Source: Ganoderma boninense (taxonomy: Eukaryota; Basidiomycota; Agaricomycetes; Polyporales; Polyporaceae). Taken from it: a DNA stretch of 64,000 bases. The position numbers and the translations under genes were made by a program. Position 1 is the stretch's first letter, and each line of letters begins with the position of its first letter. The notes under the pieces were generated by a model. It saw nothing but the letters and a program-made list of their open reading frames with translations. It made no database searches and was not told the origin of the DNA. The stretch spans positions 2,356,001 through 2,420,000 of the forward strand of contig CM035307.1 in the NCBI GenBank assembly GCA_002900995.3. The letters are read 5' to 3'. Positions 11,901 to 24,217 of the stretch are shown here, piece after piece.

Positions 11901-14900
11901 AGCACGGAAGAGGGATTGGATCTGCACAATCTTGTCAAGATTCGAGCGGTAGTACTGCATCTTGGCGCGGAACTTCTTCCGCTGCATCGCGCCGCGGAGC
12001 AGCGCTTGCAGAATGGTGGCATGGGGATGGCTGCTCCGGAGGAAGTCGCGCCATGCGTTCCACTCTACACGTACGAGGTATCCACGAGCGACAGCCTGGA
12101 AGCCAACAACATCGGGCTCCACGAAGTCAAGGCGCTTCTGCTGCTCCTGATGGCGAGCTCGCGCAAGGGCTGCACGCGCACGTGCCTGGAAGCCTCCAAC
12201 AGACTTGACGACCTTGACCTCAGAAAGGGCCTTGTGCATGGTGGCATGCTGCTGGCGCGCAAGCCTTGCGCGGGCGATGGCTTGGAGACTAATGAGGGCG
12301 GGGGTGGCTTTGCGAAGGCTGCGAATGAGGTTGAGGAGACGTTTCCGAGCCAGGTAGGTCCTCGCGGCAGCCTGGATGCGGACAATGATGTTCGTGATGT
12401 CGTCCAGCTTCGCCAGCTGCGTGTGCACCCGTCTTCGGACAAGGACACCTCGGATCTGAGCCTGCATACAGACGACCCCGGACTCCGCGCGGGCCAGACG
12501 CCTGTCCTGACGTGCAAGACGCGCGCGCAATAGGGCACCCCGTGCGTGAGCTTGCAGGGCGACGATGTTGCCCAGAACCACAGGCTGAGCGAACGACTTC
12601 GCGATCTCTGTGTGGGTGCGCTGCGCGATGCGAGCGCGAGCGACAGACTGCAACTTGACGACCGAAACCTTGCAACCTCTGATGGCAGCCTTCAGCTTCT
12701 GGAATTTGCGCCGAACAAGAACCCCGCGTGCTTGTGCTTGCACCTTGACGATATACGGGGCGACGGACTTGACCTTGCGTAGATGTTGCTTCCATTGCTT
12801 CCTAATGAGCATGCCACGAGCCTGAGCTTGTAGCGCTCGGATGAAGGGAGTAAGGTCGCGTCTCTGCTGGCGGTCTTCCCGTAGTTGTTTGCGAACAAGT
12901 GCTGCACGAGCGATGGCCTGCACTTTCGGAACATAGCGTTCTGCGAGCCGCATGCGCGCACGCTGAGTGACCTGGTCCTTACGGACAAGGAATGCGCGTG
13001 CAGCAGCCTGCAGGGACACAATGGAATCTTCGCATTCCAGCAAGAGACGATCGCGCCCTATTCGAGTTGTTCAGCTGGCGTAGAATACGACAATCACAAT
13101 CACATGCACTCACGTTCATCCTCAGTCTCAGGTTCCTCTTCAGGCTCTTCATTGATCTCCTTCGCGAGCTCGCGTCCGACGTTGCCAAAATTCGGCATGG
13201 GCACGCCAGCTTCCTTCAACCCTTTCTGCGTCCGCTGCAATTGATCATCAGAGAACTGCAGCTGTCCAACAAGGTTGCCAATACGGCGTGCAAGCCCCCG
13301 ACGAGCAAGAAGATGACTGAGGTCACGATAAGTAAAGATCGCTGGACGAGGTACAAAAATCACGAACCTAAGAGCATGAATGCAATAGATGACTTTCGGG
13401 AAGTTCTTCTTTTCGTAGAGATCTGTCAACTCAAAGATGAAACCCTGCAAATACAATGTAAGCATTATGGGGAAACATTCGAAATCACTGAAGCGTACCT
13501 CCGGGAGACCGACGTGCCGAACGAAGAGGAAGAAGTGGTTGATGTTATCAGAGTGCCTGAAGTCCAGCTTGGGTGCCTGAAGGACTGTGGTCAACAGCGT
13601 GATCTACAGATAATCAGGGTGACCAAAATGTACCTCGTAGATCCTGCGGACGGCAGCTTCACCCTGGAATACACGGACCAGTCTTGCGAGAGCGATTCCA
13701 TTCCTCAGTTGTTCCTCCATCTCCACGACGCCATATGGCAGATCCTCTCCTAAACAACCTTCGATCCACTCCTTGGCTTCACCAACGTGGCAAAGGTATT
13801 CGTAGGCTTGGATGAGATGCCGCTGAACATCAGCCCATAAACCGCGGGTAAGACGCGAAGAGGGCAGCGGCGCATTGCTAGGTATGGTGTCGCGCAATAA
13901 CCTCTTCCGCCGGGGCACGCCAACAACGTCGTCCGCGTTCATTACACTGGGTATCACCAACTCCTGCTGAGGCGGAGGCTTGACTTCCACCTTAGGCTCT
14001 GGTAGAGTTCGACGCTCTGGTGAGCCTTGCCTCCAATCGCCTGTCTGTAGCAACCGCTCCTCACGGCGACCAAACCTGTCTCTCTCTGATGACGGAAAAG
14101 CAGGCTCCGGAGGGATGCTATTGTCAAGCCAATCATCTGGTGCGTCGCCGCTTGCTATGCGTTCAAGTCGACGAACAGATTGACCGGTGCCTAGGTTGTC
14201 CAAACCACGCTTCTTGGCGAGGTATGAGCTCCGATACTGAGTGGGAAACATGGGATTGGATGTCGAAGCGGTGGATGAAGCAGAGGAAGGGGATGGAGGA
14301 ACACTAGTGGAGCTTAGTGACTTGTCGGGGGAGCCTGAGGTCGTCCGTAACATTCCTAAACTAGAGAGGGGACGACGCGAGATCCTCTCTGGGGAAGCGG
14401 GAGTTGGGGTGACCTCACGGTCACCGTAAAGTGAAAGAGGCCTGCGTCGAGGTGCCGCAGAGAATGATTCTGGGGAGTTGGGCACCGATGTCTGAGGTGT
14501 GGTCATCGAACGAGCGGAATTCTCCGACGAGACGGATGAGCCGGTCGAGTTTGGGTGAAGACTTTCAAGCGTGTTCGAGCGATGTAAACGCGACGGAGAA
14601 GTATACGCCGAGACATCTGACGTTTGCGTGTAGGAACTCAGGTTTCGAAGGGCGGCGATGGACGAGGACTGCAGCGGCGTCGATACAGGAAGATGTATCC
14701 TTTGTGGCGCCGGAGTAGAGAACCCGTTTGAGGTGGGGGAGTCGGGGTTCTCAACGGTTACGCCTGTGCTGTTTGGGGATAGCGGCGAGGCGATGATCGG
14801 AGCAGGCATGGTGTGTCGCTTGGACGGGGGAGAAGGGGAGTACTCGGGGGATGGGAGTGTCTCGCTTCGCGCGGGGGATGCAGGGGGAAAACCGAATCGG

Positions 14901-15331
14901 TCAGTAGAGCGCGACCACAACGGACTGTCCATAGAGGAACGACCTGGAGAGGGTGTGGGTGCATCCGATCGGGTCCTTGTCGCTGAACGGTCCGTGGTCT
15001 GGGGACGACCGTCCGGCTCCATACCTTCTGCTGCCCTCGAACGCTCCTCCCATTTGCCGCGTACGGCATTGATATCCAAGCTGCCACCGACACGATGGGA
15101 GGGTGTCCATCTTCTTGTAGCGTTGGGTGTAGATGTTGCACTACTCGAATTCCCCGTGGGTGTGGTCAGAAGATTACTCCTCGCTTGTGAGCCTGCGCGA
15201 GAAAGAGTTCCACCACGAGAGGAGGTACGTTCAAGAAGAGCCTTCTGATAGGCAAATTGGCCCGACTCCAGAGCAGAGTTCTGCCTGAGCCTGGCGGAGC
15301 CGCTTGAAGAGGTGGAATCGGAACGCTCCAT
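8901..15331 (-). CDS. IQG1: IQGAP scaffold protein (CH, IQ repeats, RasGAP-like, RasGAP_C)
   Basis: Fourteen exons (13634-15331, 13499-13576, 13368-13444, 13114-13316, 11340-13057, 11093-11284, 10914-11034, 10746-10861, 10605-10690, 10355-10545, 10165-10304, 9973-10111, 9355-9925, 8901-9300) sum to 5730 nt, 1909 residues, with no break. Order: a Ser/Thr/Pro-rich head of ~450 residues; a calponin-homology domain (LWADVQ ... APKLDFRHSDNINHF ... YCIHALSHLL); about 13 IQ motifs (LQAxARxxLxR); a RasGAP-related domain (HPTFINVAVHYLRP, KMPYGMRYMARKTL, LVYYRYINPAI); and RasGAP_C (YSAQRFYDKGILLSID, SPRQFDKLDV). In fungi such proteins bind actin, calmodulin/myosin light chains and Rho-type GTPases and build the cytokinetic ring (Rng2, Iqg1). 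The GAP domain has YYRYINPAI where true RasGAPs have FLR-type residues. Divergent from GCP3. Confidence 0.95.
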
Positions 15332-16049
15332 GGTAGTCGTGTGGTCGTGAAGGTCGTAAGGGGGGCTGGGTTATGCCCAGCAGAAAACGGGGGACGCAAG
15401 AAGGAAGGTAAGCGTAAGGCCGACAGGACGTGTGGGGAATGTGAAGCAGCAGTATTAGATCGCCGCGAGAGGCGGTGTGGAGAGTGCGCAATGGAGTCAA
15501 GTCGGGGCGGAGGCCGCCGGGCGCAGGGCATTGGGCGAGTTGATTCAGCCGATGACGACCGCTTTGGGAACTCTGCTCTCGAGAGCTCCCGCCCCAGCTC
15601 TCGCTCGACTCTGCGATCGACCCGTTCACGTCGTCCTCTCTCGCATACACCCCAAAATCCACCGAGCATTCAAAACTTTCCCCCGTTGCCATGTCCCTCA
15701 GAGTCCCGCCAGGCTGTAGTCTCGGACTTGCTTGCAAACATCCACAAATCGAGTGCTGTTACACGCGCGCTTAGCGACAGTCCCCATGGCTGGAGCCTGG
15801 GCGGCTCGAAGACCACGACCAATGGAACTTGTATTCGCGCAAATTTCTTTCGTATATCGAGGAGCGGCAAAGCTACACATTGCTGGTGGGCGCGACACAG
15901 ACAATATCTCAACCATGGGAGATCGGGTTGTAGGCAAACGCATCGATGGTTTCAGCCAGTCGCGCGTTGGACGCTTTTGGACGCGACGCGCGCGACTCGG
16001 ACTGCACAGTGCAGCCACACTTGAGCTTGAGTCTTGACCATGATCTACC
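15332..16049. promoter_or_regulatory. Shared divergent promoter region of IQGAP and GCP3
   Basis: A 718-base gap between two start codons facing away from each other. No coding frame with family signal is visible. I could not identify a specific factor site with confidence; the assignment as a two-way promoter rests on gene orientation. Confidence 0.5.
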
Positions 16050-19000
16050 ATGTCTGCTGCGCTTGACTCTCTTGTGTACTCCCTTGTTCCCGCCGCTCGA
16101 CAGGATGAACGACTCAAACGCCAGCTAGTGGTCCACTGTGAAGAGATCCTCAGCAGGTAACTCCCTTCCACTCGGACATGCAGGAGCTCGCATTCCGTTG
16201 CAAGAATGTTCAGAAGCGCGTCGAGGACTCACATTCACGTGTAGTCACATAGGACGTACTGTTGAAAAGGACCTAGGGCACTTAGCTGATCTGATTAAAC
16301 GTCACCGTTGGTGTCCACCTTCGTGTTCTCCCGCGCGCTCACTCTAACTTCGCCTAGTTCTCCAGACGACTTCAGGTAGCGCAAATACCCTTCGTTTCAC
16401 CAACTTGTTGTCAAGACTGTTGGACCAGGTTCGGATGCATACCTCATATCGTCATAATCAAGCTAAAGCTTCTGTGCAGCCGGTGCTCAACAGGAAACAT
16501 GCATCCCTACAATTCCTGCACTCCCTTGCGTTGACTCCAGCACCCACCCCTGTGGCCTCATCCTTTCTCCCTTCACTTGCACCCCCACCTCTGTCGAGGA
16601 CTTCATCGAAAGCAACCACCCCGATCGAGCCTCGACTACCTCCCAAAGGACCGAAAGGGAAGTCAAGAGCCGACCTTCTACGAGAGTACCGCGTTTCAAT
16701 AGGTCTGTCTTCCCCTATTGGACCCACGTGCGAATATTGAATCTCACGCAGGTCAACCACACATACCCGAACATCTCATTCTCCGCGATACGCTCTACCT
16801 ACTACAGGGTATCTCCGGCAAATATGTCCAATTCTCCGTGTCCAAGGATCCGGATCAGAACAAAGAGCTTGTATTCGCAGAAGACCCGGTAAGCATGTCT
16901 TTGATCAAGCTGCGTTCCCTACAGCCTCACGATCATCAAAGCGATATCACATACCTACCCCCACTCGAGCATTGATACACCGGCTCGCAGAAGTTGGACA
17001 TCTGTATCAACGCGTCGACTCGTTTGTCCGTGAACGCGAAGGCAAAGTCGGGGTCGGCATGATCGAGCAGAGCCTTTGTCACCACCTCCAAACGCAACTT
17101 ACAGAATACTACAGGCTCATCGCCGTTCTGGAATCGCAGATGGCTACAGCGCCATCTACAGATGACCTTGGGCGTACAAATGACATTGACATCGACGCAG
17201 ACCGACCACGAGAAGGGGAAACAGGGTTAACTCTAAAACGACTCGACGTGTGGATCGAGGACTGGCGGTTGCGAATGCGGATGATGAGCGTGTGCGTGGA
17301 AGGCGCCAGAGGTCAGTTGCTCTCGTCTACTTCCAAGACAGCGCTACTGAGCTTTGCCTATCTAGATGCACATGGAGGCGCTTTGGTCAACCTCATCCAT
17401 GGGTATGCTGAGAATGGCGACCCGTTCATACGCAGATTCACAAATCAATTACTCGAAGAGGTTAGCCAACATTCCTTCTCTTTCGGGTTGCTATCTCATG
17501 TATGGCTGGCTTTTAGGTTTCAAAGCCGTTCTTCGCTACCTTGCATAAGTGGCTATTCTCCGGGGAGCTATACGACCCGTTTTCGGAATTCTTTGTCGCT
17601 GTCGATCCGGAACTCGCGCATCTGCAATACATGCAGCCGACGTTGCAGGGCGTCGGTCAACTCGCGAGCGATGGCGGATTCGGCGGAGGCGACGTAGAGG
17701 ACGCGTCGGAGGAACATGCGGGCGGGTTGCAACTATGGGAACAGAAGTATCGGTTTCAAAAGGATATGCTCCCAGCCTTTGTTGGGGAAACGTTTGGCCG
17801 CAAGGTATGCATGCCTATTCAATTATTTAGTATGATGACTTAGACCAACCCATTATAGATATTCTCCACGGGCAAGAGCTTAAACTTCATCCGATACAGT
17901 TGTCACGATAGCGACTGGGTAGCAACACGAGAAAAGCTCAGCAACACTGGCGGTAGTGAGTGGCCGGCAAGAGAGATGTCGCCCCGCCGTTTATTCATGT
18001 GTTTTCTAGCTTTGCAGTATAGCGACATCGTAGGTTTGGAGCGGTCGATCGACACTGCGTACCAGATTGCGAGTCAGCGCCTGTTCGATGTCTTCTTTGA
18101 CAAGTACCGGTTACTCGATCACTTGTCTGCGCTGAAGCATTACCTCCTGTTGGGTTATGGCGACTTTGCAGAGCAGCTTATGGATACTCTCGGGTAACGT
18201 GCAGCATCTTTGTGTTCCGTTCGTTGACTAATAATGTTTAAGGCCAAGCCTGTCTCGTCCCGCGAACGCCTTATATCGACACAACCTCACCGCGACGTTG
18301 GAGTCTGCCTTGAGATCATCCAATGCTCAGAATGATCCTCCAGACGTGCTACGCCGACTAGACGCGCGGATGCTTGAATACTCGCATGGCGAAATTGGCT
18401 GGGATGTCTTCACGCTCGAGTACAAGGTTGATGCACCCATAGACACGGTCCTCGACCCATCGGCGATGGTGAAATACCTCAAGCTGTTCAATCACCTCTG
18501 GAAAGTCAAGCGCATAGCGAGTACATTGAACACGAGTTGGATGCGTATTGCTGGCGGTGCCAAGACTTTCCTCAGGATACCAGGTGGGCACCCAAATCGA
18601 ATATCCCCGTCTGCTTCATACTGAATAATGGTATTGTCTTAACTTGCAGAGCTTGAATACGACTGGCATCAGGTCCGTCTCGTGATGGCTGAGATGATCC
18701 ACTTCATCCGCCAGCTCGAGGCATACTGCAACCTCGAGGTCATCGAATGCTCCTGGCAAGGCCTCTCCAACTTCATTGAGAAGAAGGAGGGCGATCTCGA
18801 TGCCCTTATCGAGAATCATCGAATGTACCTGGATCGCATGGTGAAGAAGGTGCTCTTGCTCAGCCCGAAAGCTGGAAGAGAAGAGAATCTTCTTAACCAG
18901 GTCCGGGATGTATTCACGTCGATACTGCAGTTCCGTGAAGCTACGGTGCGTATATCTGTGTTCTAATACCGAATGACAGGTGTGCTGAGTCAGTGCTAGG

Positions 19001-19344
19001 ACGATTTGTACAACTACTGTTTGTCGGAATCAGCCAGGCGAGATGCCGAAAGGGATGCTGCACGGGTAAGTTATTTGATAGTTCGTCCATACCCATTGGG
19101 GCTGACTTTGGGTCAGGGTGTGATCACGCGAATCGAGCAAAGCGGAGATCGCAGGTACACTGAAGAGTCTCTTCCTGGCATCCTCTCTCGTGTCAAGGAC
19201 TACGGAACGTCGTTCTCTGATCGCGTGCAAGGCATCGTTCAGGGACTGTCGACTCATTCCGACCTCGATTGCCGGTTCTTGGGGATCCGCCTTTCCTTCT
19301 CAGACTTCTACAAGACGAGAAAGGACCAGCAGTTGCGTGCTTGA
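16050..19344 (+). CDS. GCP3: Gamma-tubulin complex component 3 (Spc98/Alp6)
   Basis: Fourteen exons (16050-16156, 16245-16306, 16358-16428, 16480-16702, 16752-16888, 16942-17311, 17366-17460, 17517-17804, 17859-17952, 18010-18193, 18243-18583, 18650-18945, 19000-19065, 19117-19344) sum to 2562 nt, 853 residues, unbroken. Visible family blocks: LRDTLYLLQGISGKYVQF and a following IPTPTRALIHRLAEVGHL (Grip1 region), KWLFSGELYDPFSEFFV, SLNFIRYSCHDSDW, ALKHYLLLGYGDF, WDVFTLEYKVDAPI (Grip2 start), and the C-terminal FLGIRLSFSDFYKTRKD. GCP3 pairs with GCP2 and gamma-tubulin in the small complex that nucleates microtubules at spindle pole bodies. The C-terminal FLxxRLxFxxFY block favours GCP3 over GCP2. 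The 3' end faces CCC2 with only 112 bases between the stop codons. Confidence 0.92.
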
Positions 19345-19456
19345 TCACGACTTGTTGTACATTATTCCTACATGAAGGTTTGTATAATATGGTACAGTGC
19401 GGGGATGATCTCATATGCAGTAGAGGTGATCAAACACTCTCTGGCTATATGCATGT

Positions 19457-22400
19457 TCAACGAGCAGTAGATGAGACCTTGGGCTCGCGGTACAATCGGA
19501 GTAGGAGCGAGCTACACACTACTGATACAGACCTGCCACGAAAGATCAGAAATCTCGAAGACACTTGATAGGCATTTTTTACTCACGAAAGTGCCATAGC
19601 TAATGATGCCCATACAGGTGCAAGTCTAGCATGCCCAGCAGGATAGACAACGCCTGCGGCAATCGGGAGCATAACCAAGTTGTACACGGAGGCCCATACC
19701 TATGAAATTCGGTCAGCCCGCGGAGGTGTTTTAATTTTCGAACGAAAAGGGGATTGCTCACGAAGTTGAACTTGACTCGATTAAACACAGTCCGCGACAG
19801 GTCCGTCAACGTTATCAGGCTGCGGAGGCTTGACGACACCAGGATGAAGGACGCGCTCGAAATGGCGACGTCACTCCCAGACCCGATTGCGATACCCACA
19901 TCAGCAGCGGTCAAAGCCGGAGCGTCGTTGATACCGTCTCCAACCATTGCAACGACGCAACGTTCATTCAGCCTTCGCCGGGCGAAGAACTTCCACAAAC
20001 CCGTCTCCGCTCGCTTCATTCCCACTTTCTGTAGCCACTGGATCTTCTCCGCCTGCAAAATGTTCTCAGTACAGGAAACCGGTGAGAGATGCCCGTCTAA
20101 GCTCACCTTCTGGTGCGGGAGTACTTCTGCAATAACGTTAGTCTCAGGGATGCCGACTGAACGTGCAACAGCCTTCGCAGTGACCGTGTTATCGCCGGAA
20201 ATCATCCACGTCCCCAAACCCTGGACCCTGCAAGCGCGAAAGCACTTCCTTGGCCTCCGGTCGGATGGGATCAGCAATAGCGAACGCAGCGACGACGATG
20301 AAGTGGGACGTGGATGAGCCGAGTTCGAGACGAATAGCCAGGAGGACAACGCTTTTTCCTGCAGACTTCCACAGATGAAGAAGCTCAGATATCCTCCCGT
20401 CAACCTTCGCATGGTGGTGCTTCATCCACGCCTCGTTTCCTATGATGACTGTGCACTTCAAGGACGAAAAGGAGGCCATCAGTCCTCGTCCGGGTGTCTC
20501 CTCGACGGACGCCACGGTCAGTGATTTCGCGTCGTTAACTTCGCAATGCCCCCGGATAGCGGTTGCGAGCGGGTGCGAGCTCGCAGCCTCGACCTCCATC
20601 GCGATCCCGAGGATCTCTTCCCGAGACAAACCGACGTCGGTATGTCCCGCGATGATTTCGACGTCGGTCACCTTGGGATCGCCGCCCTCCGTCAAGGTGC
20701 CTGTCTTGTCAAAGACGATGATGTCGAGCTGGGCTGCCTCCTGGAACGCTTCCCCCCCGCCGCGCACAAGGATGCCGAATTTGGCAGCCAGGCCCGAGCC
20801 AACGAGCAAAGCGGTAGGGGCTGCGAGGCCAATACCACATGGGCATGCCACGACGAAGACTGCGATGGCGAACTCGAGAGACCAGACCGCTACCGCAAAG
20901 TCAGTATAAATATGTCTTGTGATCAACACGCAAGCACTTACCCCAGCCTCCGACCTCGATGTCAAGGTAGTCCCGCGGTAGCGCGCCCCCGAATCCGAGA
21001 CCAAGCCAAATGACCCAGGTCGTGATAGCCAAAAGGGTGACGACGGGCACGAAGTAGCCGGTGACAATGTCCACCAGCCGCTCGATGGGTGCGCGTTTGG
21101 CCTGACCCTCTCGAACAACCTTCACGACGTGGTCCAGCATAGTCTGCCCGCCGATCTCGTCCACGCGTACCTCGACGACGCCTGCCTTGTTGATCGTCCC
21201 GAGGAAGACCTTCTCGCCAATGTGTTTCTTGACAAGCCTGGATTCACCCGTGAGTGAGCTCTCGTCGAACGCGCCGCCGTCCCCCCAGACGATGGTCCCG
21301 TCAGCGGGTGGACTCGCGCCATTCAATACCCGCACGACGTCGCCCACCTCGAGCAGCTCTGCGTCGATGCGCTCGACCTTCATCCCCGCCTTCGACGCGA
21401 GGTTGAGCACCTCGCCTTCAGCATCGCCCTTCTCAGCATCACGTTCTGGGGCAGCAGAGTCGCTGGAACTAATCCGCGAGAGCTCGGTGGGTTGATACTG
21501 CCGCTGCCTCGGACGTGGGACGACGAGCAGGGCAGACGTCGGGCGCAACTTGCCAAGGGCGGTAATCGCGTCCGCGGTGTGGCCCTTGCTAAACGCCTCT
21601 AGCCAGCGTCCTGGATGGGTGGGAAAATCCTCAGTCGAGGCGTCAATGCATTCGACTTTTAAAAACTCTCACCCGCTAGCAAGAACATCGTCAGAAAAAC
21701 CACCGAGTCGAAGTACGTGGTGGTGTCCCCTTGGCCGGTAGGTGACCGCGTCTGTGATGCCGCAAGACCAAGAAGCGCGATCGACGCAAAGTAGGCGACC
21801 GATACACCAGTGGACACCTATGCAGCGCCAGTCAGTACATGAACGTTGAACAGCGAGGTATCGAGGTGAGAGAAACAGACCAGAAGATTCATGCTTCCGA
21901 ATCTAATGAATCTCTTCCAAACTGGGGTACGGCTCCCTCTCCGCCAAAGGGCGTAGATTTCGCGGAGGCTACGCCTGTGGAACATGCCCGCGCTGTAAAA
22001 CATCACCGGGGTTGCCATGAAGAACATCGTCCACACCCCTCGCGATACGTTCCCCGCCCAGATCGGTTCCTCCAGCCATATTCTGACGGAGTCCGAAGAC
22101 GAAACAAGCGTCATATACACGACACCGAGGATGAGCATCGGAATGGCGGCGGCGACGGAGAACAGCAGTCGCCATAGCATGTGCCGCTGCTCCTGGCGTT
22201 GCATGGACTGTGCACGATCCTCGAGCGAAGGGGGATGATAGACGGATGCTGTGAAAGGCGTCTGTAGCTCTCCGGCTCCTCCAATCACTCGGATGATAGC
22301 GCGTATGGTCAGGTCCGGAGGGGTAGGTGTGTATGTCAGCGTCAGGATGGGATCGGTGTGGGAGGTAAGTGGTTTGTCTACAATCACGTCCGGACCAAGG

Positions 22401-23687
22401 ACTTTCAGTGCTTCCATGATCTTTCCAGGACAATGCCTGCTCACTTGTCAGCGCTGATACCTACCTACCAGGGGTCAACGTGAAAAGACTCACGAGCAAA
22501 ACATGCCATTAACGCGCAAGGACACCGTGCGTGGGCCAACGTCTTCATCGTCGAACTCTTTGACCGGACGAACGTTGACAACTTCCGCTTCGTACCCTGC
22601 ATTCTCGATAGCGTCCTTCAGTTGGGGAACGAGCTCACGCCTCGCGACGAGAGCCGTAGCCGACTTGCCGATGAGGTTCACGGCTACCTCCGAGACTCCC
22701 GGAATATCCGAGAGCAAGCCCGTCACCGTCGCGACGCACGAAGCGCAGGTCATGCCGCCGACTGAGAGCTCCACGCGCACTTGACCATCCTCCTGACGTT
22801 CCCCTCGGATAGTTTTCTTCTGTGGACCATCGCTCTTGAGCGGCTCGAGGCTCACCACCTCCGCGGTGTATCCGATGTCTTCAATCGCCGAGACCACGGC
22901 AGGAACAACTTCGGCACGAGTAACCGTTAAAGTTGCCGAGTTTCCAAGTAAGTTCACCACGACGTCTGTAACCCCTGGAAGAAGGCAGGCTGCCGAGGTT
23001 ATGGCGTTCGAACAGGAGGCACAGGTCATACCTCCGACGGATAGGGTGACCCGAAAAGATGCCGCAGTAGGAGTGAAAGCGTGATGGTCACCCGCGCCGT
23101 CCGACAAATCAAGTGGGGCCTTCTTCTCGTCCAGGGATGGACCATCAGCTGTGATCTAGTGTATTCCGCACACCAAAGTGAGTACTTGTGTAGATATCCG
23201 AGAGACAAGTCAGTACAAACCTCGTTGCAGTTTGCTTTCTCCGGCCGTGGATCTGGGCCGTCGCGCCTGGAATGTTCAATCCGGCACTGCTCACAGTTGT
23301 CCAGGTGCTTCATGTGTTTCGGAGAGGCGATGCCAGCAAGTCCAGCCAGGCCATTGGACCATCCCGGCTGCGAGGGAGGTACGTTCTCTACAGTGGGGGT
23401 AGCCATGATGTCGTAGCCAGCGTCGTCAATCGCTGCTTTCAACATTGTGGGGATGAGGTCGCGAGAGTGGTGTACGGTAACGGACTGCGTGACGATGGAG
23501 ACGTCGACAGAGGACGGGGGAGGGGACAGGACGGCGAGGGCATCTTGGATTGTTTTAACACAACTAGTCGTGCGTCACATTTGGTCATTCTTGGCCAGGG
23601 TCAGTTGAAACGACGAGAAGCTCACCTTCCGCAGTGGAGGTTGGAGACGAGGATGGTGGTCGTGACTTCGCTTGTCTGGGGTGCCAT
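19457..23687 (-). CDS. CCC2: Copper-transporting P1B-type ATPase (Ccc2/ATP7 family), with one frame break
   Basis: Ten exons (23626-23687, 23221-23563, 22494-23155, 21881-22436, 21673-21817, 20942-21610, 20107-20889, 19762-20052, 19587-19699, 19457-19532) give about 1232 residues. Four N-terminal metal-binding (HMA) domains carry CxxC motifs CGSC, CASC, CASC and CSHC. Then come eight membrane helices, the actuator LTGES, the CPC ion site (ACPCGIGLAAPTALL), the phosphorylation motif DKTGTLTEGG, SSHPLA in place of the usual SEHPLA, and GDGINDAPAL. The pump loads copper into Golgi-maturing oxidases such as Fet3-type ferroxidases and laccases. In exon 7 one extra base near 20223 (reading RLQG then QGLGTWMISGDN) shifts the frame inside a conserved block; otherwise all phases fit. 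The start could instead be an in-frame ATG at 23750. Confidence 0.92.
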
Positions 23688-24217
23688 GCTGGAGATGCCG
23701 TCAAGGCGTGGTGGGCGGGTCCTGCGTGAAGGCGTATAGTGGCGGCCCATTTTAGGGGGCTGAGGCGAGTGAGGCGTGTGCATAGAAGACATCAGGTCGT
23801 GACAAGCGTGAATATGACGTCGAAGATATGTCGGAAGAACAAGGGCCACCTGAAAGGCTTTAAGTAGAGTGTCGCAGAAAATGCCTCATCTCTGAGGCGC
23901 CCATGGCAAGCAGCTGTCGTCATTGGACAGAAACATCGCACAAATGCCTCGCCCAGTTCGGCATGACTCAGATCCCCCAGATCGATCACCGGATGCCGGT
24001 GGCGGCTTAGTCATCATCCCGAAGGCTAATCAGTCTTGGGTGGAGTCCGAGCGCCTCTCCAACTCAGCGTGTTTTGGGCCTGCCCGTGCGTTGTGCACAC
24101 GACCACCACCACTCGTCTCTTTCTCCTCACGCCATCTCTAGAAGCAGCCAGCTCATACCCGTACTCTTTTCTGGCTTTTCACGAACGCCCAATACGACCC
24201 CCAAAAACCTGCCCAAA
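23688..24217. promoter_or_regulatory. Divergent promoter region of CCC2 and VIP1
   Basis: A 530-base gap between two diverging start codons. No gene is seen; alternative upstream ATGs for CCC2 lie at its left edge. No specific operator was recognised. Confidence 0.45.

Noticed and set aside
11511..12533. Open frame of 340 codons on the plus strand
   Set aside because: Antisense to the IQ repeats of IQGAP; the repeat codon pattern explains it.
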